From contig NC_088314.1 of the NCBI RefSeq assembly GCF_910592395.1, positions 20,232,070 to 20,296,069 of the forward strand: DNA of 64,000 nucleotides, written 5' to 3'. Of this stretch, positions 55,501 through 64,000 are shown one piece after another. Position 1 is the stretch's first letter, and every line of letters starts with the position of its first letter. The translations under genes were made by a program, and so were the position numbers. The notes under the pieces were generated by a model, which searched no databases, was not told where the DNA came from, and saw only the letters and a program-made list of their open reading frames with translations. The DNA comes from Lineus longissimus. Its lineage: Eukaryota > Nemertea > Pilidiophora > Heteronemertea > Lineidae.

Positions 55501-56549
55501 CGTATCGAGTGTCTACCAAACTCTACTCTATTGGGGCGTACTCTGGCTGTGTCAAGAGACTTACAGTACATTAGGTCTACCAAACTATATTCTTCCAGAT
55601 TCGTAAAGAACTACGACGTTGGGGCCTACTCCTGCCGTATCGACACGCTGTGTGCTGGCTTCTCAAGTGAAAAATCAGCAGTTTCCACCGATCTGCATTT
55701 CACCTACTACTACAATTCGACCCCCGAGGAAGGTGCCCAGACTTCGAATCAAGTTTCAAGTGCGAATGCTGTGAAGAATTGTAAGCCAAACGGTAAGTGA
55801 GCAGGGAAACCCGCATTGGGGATCAAAGAAGTTTATTTCAGCGGTGAATACTCATGATCAACCAATCATCGAATTAGGGCGGTTAAAATTTAAAATCCCA
55901 CGAAGCATTTCAATCGTTGACACATTTGACAGTGTTTTGAAGATCGGTCTTGCCAACGGTACTTGGCAGACCTCTTTGTCACTCAACCGTATCAGTGCGA
56001 TCACAAATAGTCAAACACACAGCCCAGGCAGCCGGTGTCATAGTTGACCGGCTTTAGTTGACACCGCGAAAGAGCATTGGTTGGTCGTATCCGAAGCGTA
56101 TTCTTGTGTCGTGCAACACCTTTATCTTTGGTAAATGTGATATTGCCACATTTCTGAGTTCAGCGAAGTACCTTTGGCCAGAAAGATATGGAAAACACTT
56201 TACATGTCGTTCATTTTCATGTTTATTTCTTTTGATTTTCTTTCTTCTGCCATTCCCAGGTCAGGTATGTCGACTCGTGACCGCTCTCTTCAACAAACGT
56301 CCGAGCAATGCCGATCCGTACTCCACGGTTCCAGGGGTCGCCACGCAGGCGGACTGCCTTGCCAGATGCGAGAAGGCCAGCGTGTGCACAGTGGCAACCT
56401 TCATAGATTCCAGCGAGAAAGAGTGCATGTTATACACCGACTTCTACATCGAGGGAGGCCTCGGGACTATGGAGTTCGAGGTGTACCGCGGTATCGGAAA
56501 GGCTATGACATGGTTCAAAGACATGCAATGCAATGTTGTTTATACTTAA
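49563..56549 (+). CDS. Secreted protein with two laminin-G-like and two PAN-like domains
   Basis: Thirteen exons join in frame to 774 residues: 49563-49629, 50637-50697, 51176-51747, 52125-52136, 52706-52766, 53051-53622, 53769-53813, 54028-54072, 54349-54393, 54681-54953, 55297-55384, 55599-55792, 56260-56549. Exon 1 is a signal peptide (MEFLFFALSCCWLSTLVAA). Each laminin-G-like domain (about 23-233 and 238-448) uses a 61-base exon (FGTWYLDG or FGKWRLDG) plus a 572-base exon (NQWYSVAFSWERQTGE, VYINGVEVA, IGYKADGRH). A 12-base exon (APKP) links them. Three 45-base exons then encode APTTTTT repeats. PAN-like module 1 (about 494-584: GACAAKCLEVPLCDSATF), a degenerate Ig-like segment (VDAGLP, VGAYSCRI) and PAN-like module 2 (ADCLARCEKASVCTVATFID) follow. 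There is no transmembrane segment. The PAN exon could start 18 bases earlier (54663), adding VTPGTT in frame. Likely an extracellular multivalent binder. Confidence 0.82.
49973..50300. repeat. Tandem repeat, 67-base unit, five copies
   Basis: Units start at 49973, 50040, 50107, 50174 and 50241 (CTGCGTGCTGGCTAAAGAAC through GGGGCAATGTACTTGATC). A sixth, degraded copy lies just before (about 49911). Inner copies differ at only one or two bases, so expansion was recent. It lies in intron 1 of the laminin-G/PAN gene. Confidence 0.95.
51902..51924. repeat. Poly-C run
   Basis: A run of C broken once by G near its end, in the intron after the first laminin-G-like exon. Length is likely unreliable in the assembly. 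Confidence 0.85.
52340..52510. repeat. MITE family E copy 1
   Basis: Inverted ends CCGGTGTGACAGCGGATATA and CTATCCCCGCCACACCGG enclose 171 bases. A related copy is at 60596. It lies in an intron of the laminin-G/PAN gene. Confidence 0.85.
55443..55556 (+). pseudogene. Two decayed tandem copies of an exon start
   Basis: Two segments before the real exon at 55599 repeat its acceptor and first codons: ACCAAACTGTACTCTACC then TTCGTGAGGTACGATCG and CCTGCCGTATCGAG; and ACCAAACTCTACTCTATT then GGGGCGTACTCTGGCTG. The first still reads RFVRYDRGAYPCRIEC against RFVKNYDVGAYSCRID in the exon, but it lacks the acceptor AG; the second has lost its start. Exon-fragment duplications left in the intron. Confidence 0.75.
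55949..56180 (-). repeat. MITE family A, distant copy
   Basis: Inverted orientation with ends TTGCCAACGGTACTTGGCAG and GAAGTACCTTTGGCCA and internal GTTGACCGGCTTTAG. It is the only full-length copy outside 6.9-21.3 kb and sits just before the terminal exon of the laminin-G/PAN gene. Confidence 0.88.
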
Positions 56550-56709
56550 GAATGAAAATGAACAGAAAAACGACAAATACAGCTATGGTAGTCTAACTGA
56601 TCGAAGTTAGGAATGGGCTACCGAAAGGCGTGTTGTTGACAAAAAATTAATGTATAATGGAGCGCTAAAATCACTACGTCTGACCTCATTACATTAGTCT
56701 AGATTACCT

Positions 56710-56885
56710 AAGGTGTAACGTGTCATTGTTCACTTTCCATGGGCGACACGAATAACAAACAAGTCATTTCCAAAGAGCGGGCTACATACGAGGACACATT
56801 TCACCCTCACGTCTATAAGTACGTCAGTTAACTCGTGATAAGTGAAACATGACAAGTGACAACGTGAACCTTAATCATATATATA
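56710..56885 (+). repeat. MITE family B copy 11
   Basis: GTAACGTGTCATTGTTCAC to GACAACGTGAACCTTAATC, with an internal deletion after ATACGA. Confidence 0.8.
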
Positions 56886-56989
56886 CAACTCCGGCCGACG
56901 ATCGACGATTTCTGCCTCTTCATGTCAAGTTAACTATTATGCACAGGATGTTTGGATGTCATTTACAGATTAAACATGTTAAATAGACA

Positions 56990-57115
56990 AGACAATGGGT
57001 GATATGAATAAAGGCTAGCAAATGCTTTTACTTCAATTTTGTACAGAAAGGCCAAGTGTAAATGTACATGGAGTTTTAGATAAAAGCATTTACTACTCTT
57101 TATTCATATCACCCA
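56990..57115. repeat. Foldback element
   Basis: TGGGTGATATGAATAAAG and GCAAATGCTTTTA at the left pair with TAAAAGCATTTAC and CTTTATTCATATCACCCA at the right, around a loop of about 65 bases. Unrelated in sequence to the other families here. Confidence 0.88.
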
Positions 57116-57532
57116 ATAGGTTGGCGATACCAAGTTAACCGACGGTCATGAAACCATATTCTAGAGACTGGCCAGCCTGATGACTTTTTCTTGGGCAAGA
57201 GGGGAGCTACGGTCCACTTGAAGGGGGCATTATGCTTTCTCTGGTTTAGACGCCATGGTACAAGGGACCCATGTCTAACGATTTTTATGGGTTAGTTGTT
57301 GTGCTAAAGAACAGTCAGATAAGACAGTGGTGGTTCTTTCGAGAGTCGACCTCAAGCCCTCCTGATTTTGAACTTATCCAATATGTCATTGGTCCCCTGA
57401 ACCGGCCTGCCCCGCCCCACTACAAGAGTACAGCGTAGCGGATCGGAGCGTATTTTAATCGGCTACTGGTCCCCCTGCGTCTAACACCATCTTTGACTTT
57501 TCGGGTGTTTCGGATGTTCGCCTGTCGCCGCC

Positions 57533-57866
57533 ATGCAGCGCGCTGATGATGATGAAAGGTCAGTCAGGTATCAAGTCCCGCGGATTATAAGGTATGTTAT
57601 GTCCGCTTCGGGATTATCTTGGATCAGACATCAGTAAATACACCACCATTATGATTATTACTAATAGGATACAGGATGCTGAAGCTAAATGTCCATTAGT
57701 AGAATTGGACTCGTTACGACGCTATGTAGGGCAAGTTGAGTCCGACCCCGAAAGATCTCCGAGAACATCACTTTCTGTTGAACGATGTTTGAAATTTGAA
57801 CTTGATGTTAAGATTTTCCAATTCTTTACACAAAGACTGAAGCTATACATTTCAACAACGAAATAA
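57533..57866 (+). CDS. Candidate small two-exon gene, unknown product
   Basis: An ATG in good context (GCCGCCATGC) opens a 59-base frame (MQRADDDERSVRYQVPRII) ending at gtatgt. A 76-base gap ends in TAATAG, and a 199-base frame follows in the matching phase (RIQDAEAKCPLVELDSLRRY) to a stop. This gives 85 residues, acidic then basic, with no family I recognise. The flank upstream is GC-rich. It could be a real small gene, a decayed exon pair or chance. Confidence 0.22.
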
Positions 57867-57934
57867 ATGTCGATCCGAAAGCAAGCTCGGGTAAAATCTA
57901 CTTTCGGCGTTTCCGTGTCGGTTACCTTCACGTT

Positions 57935-58130
57935 TGTTTATGTAACGTGTCACTGTTCACTTTTCATGCGTGACATGAAGAACGAACAAGTCATTTCCAA
58001 AGAGCGGGCTACATACGATTCACGAGGTCACCTTTCACCCTCGCGATGTGTTTTCAAGCCTAAGTCAGGTAACTCGTGACAAGTGAAACATGACTAGTGA
58101 CAACGTGAACCCTATATAATCGCGGCCGTG
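57935..58130 (+). repeat. MITE family B copy 12
   Basis: A well-kept copy: TATGTAACGTGTCACTGTTC to GTGAACCCTATATAATCGCG, with CATGACATGAAGAACG-type core. Confidence 0.88.
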
Positions 58131-58691
58131 CAAGAGGCTACATTCCAACTTATGGCGTTCACCCTGTTTTTCAGAGGTAAGTCAGGCTGTGCAAATGTCG
58201 TTCAACCAGTCAGAAAGTAACATGGTAGGACTTATTCTGTACGGGGAACAACTGCACTCAATTTCACACCAGCTTAGAGCCAATAGAATGTAAACATTTC
58301 CAACGAGACGATCAAAGTTGAAGACCAAACTGCAAGACTGCTGACCGTAGACTCCCATGGCAGTCCATTGTGTCATCCTAATTGGATCTCCTGGATGGTA
58401 AGGGTGAGAGACAAAGCCGGTCCACTGCGTCTGGGGTGCAGCTGACCGAATCAGTTTCAGACGAGACAGTATATGTGGGAGGTTGTCGGGGTTAAGTCAC
58501 CGAACGCTATCAAAAGTGTCTCAAATAGCTGATCCCTCATTAAGACTCCCGGACAAACAATGGGATTACGAAAAGTGATGTCCGTTGGTTCTGATGCTGC
58601 GAGTTATAAAAGTCGGCAGGGTCCTGACTGGATATAATTCAACGGTGAACCAGGATCGGGTTAAGTTCTTCGGCAATTTCTGTTTCTACAC

Positions 58692-61517
58692 ATGGACGTG
58701 ATCATGGAGGGAAACCGTGCTGTTTTCGTCGCTGTTTTTCTAATCACCATAATGTCGTTCTTCGAAAGTAGTAAGTAAACGTTTATGTAACTTGTCGTGT
58801 CAATAGCTTCTTCCCGTCGGTGCCTTCGCTCACTATATATGTATATTACACCCATGGCAGGTTTCGCAACCCTTTGCCGAATCCCTAAGTACCTTTCATG
58901 ACTCAAAAACTTTTTCTCCTGAGAGCATGACCAATCGATTGAGCACCTATCGCATGAGAATGTTCTGTTGAAACTTGTTGTTTTTGAAAGTTTTACAGAA
59001 ATAAAATGAATAATGTACTCTTAACAGTCGCATTAATCTAAGCTTGTGATAATCAAGTACATGTATAAGAAAGTAATCGTATCTCAAGATCACCAATATG
59101 AATTCCAGGCCAATGTCAATATGATTTATATTCAAGTATTTACTTATTTCGATGATGTATCACTTCCGGTAGGCCTATACAGTACTCTTGGCCCTGCAAT
59201 CGGTCATTGTTTTGACCAAGGCTCGTAATAGGCTAGAGTATGGAGTCCACTATTTAGGCTGCTGTCCACCTATGTAAGATATTTTACTTGCCCCTGCACA
59301 GACACTCAGGTGCAAGGGACAACGGCTTTTAGTCTCATTCGACAGACTCTCGAATATCTTTACGCTGTTCGTCATGACGTGTTGTGAGCTTGAAAGCCAC
59401 GCCGGTTTATCGAGAAACTCCCCTGGATCGAACCCGGGCCCTATTGCGTGGTAGTCTGTAGCGTTGACAACCGTACCTCATCCTATCGGTTTTTTCAAAC
59501 ACTTACTGCGCTGTATACATTTCTGTGTTTACATTAATGTAACCGGTGAATAAGATTTTGTACACCCGGGAACCAAGTATGACGGAATCATAATGTCCAT
59601 CAACCATTTTGAGCTACAGGACAGTGTTTCGTGATGTATCTCAAACAATTTTAACATGTATGTAATTCCAGAGTCCCAGATCTAAAATGAAAAAGTTGGA
59701 ATTTGACCAAGTTATTCGCGATTGTTCAGTGGTGATCGGCAATCTTTATTTCTTCTGCCAAATTTATTATTTTCATTGAGTAGTTCACGAAACATTTCAA
59801 TAATTGATACAACAGACATCATTGATTTTCGTCAGATGTACATGTACTGTAGTTAAAGATGTACTATACAGCCAGTAAAAACGCGGCAATGTTTTTAGCA
59901 ACCTTCTGAGCAAAGGTATGAGCCAGAATGAATGATTTTGAGCTCACTTCCTTATCGGAACGGTTCGGGTATTTCCGGAATGCCACAGCACTGCCATCTC
60001 ACGGATCGTCAATGTCGGCTTTTTCCAGTGATGTACAGTATCATTCTCTTTAAAAATACCTCAAACTCATTGATCCGAGAAAGTGTATATAGACAAGTCG
60101 TAATACACTGTTCAGAGATTATACTAAAATCTTTAGCTTATACATGCTTCCCGAAATTTGTGGCTTGCATTGGAACTTACTTTTCCCCCTTGTCCGTCAT
60201 TAAAGCCATTCAAGTGTGTTGGTCAACCATGACTATCTCCTTCGTCCCTCCACCATAAGGCCTAATTTCCCCTTATGACATCACTATTTCGGACACTCAG
60301 CGCCCCATTTCTGGCAAGGTGTATATGGGTGTGAGATTTACAATGCCTCATTCTTTCAGGCGAGGCGATCAAGTGTAGTATCTGCCGCGCGACCAAGTCC
60401 GCCACGAGTGGGACCTGGTCAGATGACGCCGAGTGCATGTTCTACCCGCCCCAGACCCAGGCATGCGACAGTGACAGGTACACAGACTGCGTCACAACAC
60501 TGAAGTTCGACATCACAGGTAAAGTTCGTATTCAAATTCAAATTCAAAATTCAAATTTATTTATTTATTGATACGTAGGCCACCAGCTCTTTACCACCGG
60601 TGTGACAGATGATATAGTCCGCCTGGAGGACCATGATCCCTAGGAACCGGACTTCTATCCCTAACCTTCCTATAAGTAGATTACTATAATAATAATAGTA
60701 TAAGTAACGGACTATAATCCCTAGCGGACTATAGTCTCTGGACTATACCTCCAGGGGACGATGACCACTTCTATACCGGTACAGTATATGATTGACTCCC
60801 GGCTGTAATATAATGTGATGAATAAGGAACATAAATAGGAATACAATTAGTCAGTAGACTATCCGGCTTCATAACACCGCCTACGCTTTTTTACTTTTTG
60901 TAAATACATTTGAGACCCTCTCGGTCGCGGTTTTATGTAACGTGTCACTCTTACATTGTCATGCGTGACATGAAGAACTAACAAGTCATTTCCAAAGAGC
61001 GGGCTACATACGATTCACGAGGTCACTTTTCGCCCTCACGTCGTGTTTTCAAGTCGCAGTCAGTTAACTCGTGACAAGTGAAACATGGCAATTGACAACG
61101 TGAATCCTATATTCATGTATCATGCGGTTTCCTTCACGTTGCCCAACAGACACGGCGTCATCGGTCGAACACTCTGAACCATCAGAGGTACTCCGTCCGT
61201 AACCTCCCCTACCCTGCCCTCCAATCCCTGGTGTAACAGAGTCCGCGGGTCGGCGGAGTCAGTGGATCCAAAACTTGAGGGTCAAGATGCGGTTTCATGG
61301 CCTAGATAACTGACCTAATTGGCGTACTTCTAATTTTGCAGGAAGCACAGTCGGCATCACCCGCGACTGCGAACAAACAAACTTTAAGACCTGCTGGTCA
61401 CAGCTCCCTCTGACGCCCCGCGGCCAACAGACCTCAGCTGTGCAGCCCCACCAACCCTCCAAAGTATGCTCCTGGACATGCGGAACGGACAGCTGCAATG
61501 CGACACCTATCGGCTAA
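58692..61517 (+). CDS. Small secreted Ly6/uPAR-like Cys-rich protein
   Basis: Three exons (58692-58770, 60360-60518, 61342-61517) with phase-1 junctions give 137 residues. Exon 1 is a signal peptide (NRAVFVAVFLITIMSFFES). The mature part has ten cysteines. It opens IKCSICRATKS and closes CSWTCGTDSCNATPIG, the C-x4-C-N ending typical of three-finger Ly6/uPAR domains. No hydrophobic C-terminal tail follows, so it is probably secreted rather than GPI-anchored. Ly6-like proteins act as ligands or modulators of receptors and ion channels; the target here is unknown. The family call rests on the first and last cysteine patterns, so another small Cys-rich family is possible. Intron 2 carries copies of MITE families B and E. 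Confidence 0.65.
59389..59500 (-). repeat. tRNA-derived SINE fragment, copy 2
   Basis: The minus strand has GGGCCCGGGTTCGATCCAGG (B box) and the shared tail AACCGGCGTGGCTTTCA seen at 10997. The A-box side is more degraded than in copy 1. Confidence 0.6.
60530..60572. repeat. AT-rich microsatellite
   Basis: ATTCAAATTCAAAATTCAAA-type units followed by TTTATTTATTTATTG, directly before MITE family E copy 2. Confidence 0.8.
60596..60780. repeat. MITE family E copy 2
   Basis: Ends ACCGGTGTGACAGATGATAT and CACTTCTATACCGGT. The inside has several imperfect copies of GGACTATAGTCC-like palindromes. It lies in intron 2 of the Ly6-like gene. Confidence 0.82.
60930..61115 (+). repeat. MITE family B copy 13
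   Basis: CGCGGTTTTATGTAACGTG to GACAACGTGAATCCTATATT, in intron 2 of the Ly6-like gene. Confidence 0.85.
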
Positions 61518-63228
61518 AGTTACAACGGAAACGAGAACTCACCGGAACGAAATGACTTCGAATTTGTAACCTGAATTCATCTTGATCATGATGAAGGTAC
61601 AAACATCACTGACCCGTGCACAAAATATACGATCACTTTATGTTTGTTCGGTTGTGGCTCAGGTTTCAAATATGTACATGTTTTTCCCATTCTGAGCACA
61701 CCTTAATTCGACTCTCGTTGTATTTGGTTTATTTTGCTTGCCTGCAGGACTGTTTTGGGCTGTCAAATTGGGCCGTTGTCAAACGTCTCGAATCCAACAG
61801 TCAAGATTTCATTTTACTCAGTGCGAAAGCGAAATGGGAAATTGCAGTTTACGATTTACATTCACTGTGCAAATGGACGAAGTAGGGCTAGACTACAGGA
61901 TTTGTCGTCAAAATATCCAGTTAATACCAGGCAATCAATGTGATAAATATAGAAGTGTATGCTATACTGTCATTGTCAAAAGGGGGTCTTTCTCAAAGTA
62001 AAATAGACTCTCCTGTTGTGTTACCCGCATTGAACAATAGACAAGGTGGCCTTTCGACCTGGGCGTCAGGCGTATTCACCTCCCCTCGCATACGTCCCTG
62101 AGCTCGGTTGTAAGTGCTCGCCTGAAGTTCAGGATTCATTTCAGTTTTACTTAATTTTGCTCAAGATGAATGTTTGAAAATCTGAAATGTCATTGAAACC
62201 ATGTCACATGGGTTGTTATTTGAAAGTACTCCGTGTGAGCGTTCCAATGATTACCTTTATGACAGGGTGTAGGTGCTCTTGGTCAAATACGTAAGTGTAA
62301 GCGATAACTGGTACATCCGAACTTGGGCGGCGTCCGTGAGTAGACTCATGCATGGACTAAGTTTCATCCATCAAGAAAAAGGAAGACTGGAGAAGTTTCA
62401 TTTGATCATGAAGGCGCGTGTTATTTTCCAGAGCCAAGCATCTCCACGAGCAAAATTACGAAAAATGCACATGGTTAATGTTGTATTCTCTTTCATTTTG
62501 CTGGTCGTGTTGCGATCTTCAGTTCGACAACTTGGATGGCTATCATTAGTAGTGTAAGGAAGATCTCATCACTATAAAGGCATGATATAATGTAGAAGAC
62601 TTAACTTACTACCATAGAACTCATATGAAACTGTGATCTGCGATCGATAAACATGATGTTAGTTTTAATGTAGTAGTACGACAAATAAAATAAGGACTCA
62701 CTGTTGTAGTGAACATAAGGTCTCTCTTATTTTGTACATCTATATATTGTGTCGATGCGTTTATAAACCGGAGTAAGATTACTGGATGTAGCCCGGTCTT
62801 TGAACATCCCTCGTTCGTTCTTCATGTCAAGCATGAAAAGTGAACAATGACACGTTACATGGGAAATCGTGAACTCCACATAATCTCGACCTTGCTGAAG
62901 TGAAATCACGAGAATTTGAGATATGCCGAGATGTTCCCTAGTACGTTTCGTGAATGAAAATTACTTCAATATCAGAATGGAGATCGTGAGCTTGGTGAAA
63001 ATAAAAGTCCGCAAAAGTTATCAAGTGTTGTCAAAGTTTTGGCCGAGTTCCCTTTGTTATATTGTTACCAGTCTGTTACCAATCTGTTACCAGTCTGTTA
63101 CGCAGTTCATTAAAAATAGAGAAACACAGTCTCTTTGATAACTTCTAGGACATCGTTATTTCTTTACTCTGTTTTAATTAATGTAAACAGAGATAACACA
63201 TTTCCGTGGGAGCCGCTCGATCGGCCTC
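61518..63228. other. Intergenic region between Ly6-like gene and ACSF2
   Basis: Apart from a MITE family B copy, nothing is recognisable. Several 60-94 codon open frames overlap one another and show no motif. A short CTGTTACCAGTCTGTTACC-type repeat lies at 63064-63102. Confidence 0.45.
62780..62890 (-). repeat. MITE family B copy 14 (half)
   Basis: GTAGCCCGGTCTTTGAACATC to GAACTCCACATAATCTCGACC; only the half with the CATGTCAAGCATGAAAAGTG side remains. Confidence 0.75.
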
Positions 63229-63833
63229 CTACACGTCCTCCAGACCAAGTTTCTCTTTTGCCATTTCCCGGAGGACGTATTTCTTGACCTTACCGACGGG
63301 CGTCAGTGGGAAACTCTCCACGAAAATGACGTGTCTGGGGACCTTCTGGTGAGATATCTGGAAATAAGAACTCAAACATAAGAGAGAATAAAGTCGAGGT
63401 GCGGAATAGGTCTTGCACCAGAACCTCAAGAGTAGGGCGCCAGGGTCATCCTTGGCGACCACACTAATATCGGACGACTCCATAGTATGTGTGTGGAGAA
63501 GAACCAGGTTTCTGTGAGGGCAGATCAGTGGTAGCAACATGTATAACTACTGTATGCTGTTCTTATCTTCAATAGCATAGTCACATAGAGTAAAAAGAAT
63601 AGGGCGAGTACGGATATTGTTTTTGAAGGGGACTCTTGGATGGAGCGAGTGAGAGAAAACAGGCCACAGCACTTTGACTACCAAGATTCACCCACCCGAC
63701 TTTGACGCGCGCTTGGACTTACATTTCCCTTACAAAATGCAACGATTTCTTCCTCCGTTGCTTGTTCGCCCTGACGGAGGAGGATGCAGGCGCAGATCTC
63801 TTCCTGTAGCCTTTCGTCTGGCACGCCTACCAC
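63229..63833 (-). CDS. ACSF2: Medium-chain acyl-CoA ligase ACSF2, C-terminal exons (partial)
   Basis: The last two exons of a minus-strand gene, 63833-63723 and 63357-63229, are joined in phase 0; the rest lies beyond the window. They encode 79 residues of the C-terminal AMP-binding subdomain: [19 protein letters not shown], then [48 protein letters not shown] and the stop. The order and spacing match ACSF2, including the GK lysine that closes the active site in acyl-CoA synthetases (P-VGKVKKY). It activates fatty acids to acyl-CoA, usually in mitochondria. It is a housekeeping gene at the edge of the secreted-protein cluster. Confidence 0.9.
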
Positions 63834-64000
63834 CTGAAAAGGCAAAGTTCAATACTGGAGAAGCAGTCATGCGCAGTAAGAGAGGGTCAGGCACCTGCAA
63901 TTAACCTTTAAGTCATTTTCAAGTTGTTTTTTTATTACGGGAGCTTCCCATACTGAAAGGAAGCTCGTATACCATATCAATCTTCCAACGAGAGGATAGC

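Larger units (their letters stand above)
56550..58691. other. Intergenic region with repeats and a candidate small gene
   Basis: Contains two MITE family B copies, a foldback at 56990-57115 and a low-confidence two-exon open frame at 57533-57866. The rest is unremarkable. Confidence 0.4.

Noticed and set aside
62273-62557. 94-codon frame ending in a hydrophobic segment
   Set aside because: No splice context and no recognisable family; the hydrophobic end alone is weak evidence.

Overview
The window is animal nuclear DNA. It carries intron-rich genes with GT-AG splice sites on both strands, metazoan extracellular modules (SUEL lectin, PAN/apple, Ig, laminin-G-like, Ly6-like), and a dense load of short inverted-repeat transposons, SINE-like elements and non-LTR retrotransposon tails. 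The mix suits an aquatic invertebrate, but the phylum cannot be fixed from the sequence alone. All gene models were assembled by hand from reading frame and splice phase. Every model reported as a complete gene keeps one open frame from ATG to stop.

Layout. 1-7.2 kb: no gene recognised. 7.26-9.76 kb (+): a METTL27-like SAM methyltransferase. 10.4-17.55 kb (+): an alpha-tubulin that lacks the lysine-40 acetylation site. 19.86-24.53 kb (-): a secreted PAN-like/SUEL lectin. 27.07-31.40 kb (-): a TPR protein of unknown role. 32.55-32.93 kb: a minisatellite. 35.41-38.58 kb (-): a secreted Ig plus laminin-G-like protein. 40.05-48.55 kb (+): a secreted mosaic protein ending in two Ig domains and a trypsin-like protease. 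49.56-56.55 kb (+): a secreted protein with two laminin-G-like domains, three duplicated Thr/Pro mini-exons and two PAN-like domains around a degenerate Ig-like segment. 58.69-61.52 kb (+): a small secreted Ly6-like protein. 63.23-63.83 kb (-): the last two exons of ACSF2 (acyl-CoA synthetase).

The most unusual part is the run from about 19.9 to 61.5 kb, where five genes encode predicted secreted proteins. Nearly all domain borders are phase-1 introns, the signature of exon shuffling. Three neighbours share Ig and/or laminin-G-like modules on both strands. This looks like a locally expanded extracellular recognition cluster, possibly immune; that role is inference. It recalls the lectin-plus-Ig proteins of mollusc immunity, but with a laminin-G-like jelly roll as the lectin part and with an Ig-bearing protease next door.

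The introns are littered with at least five families of short inverted-repeat elements, one case of an element nested in another, a 5S-rRNA-like SINE candidate, tRNA-derived SINE fragments and long palindromes.
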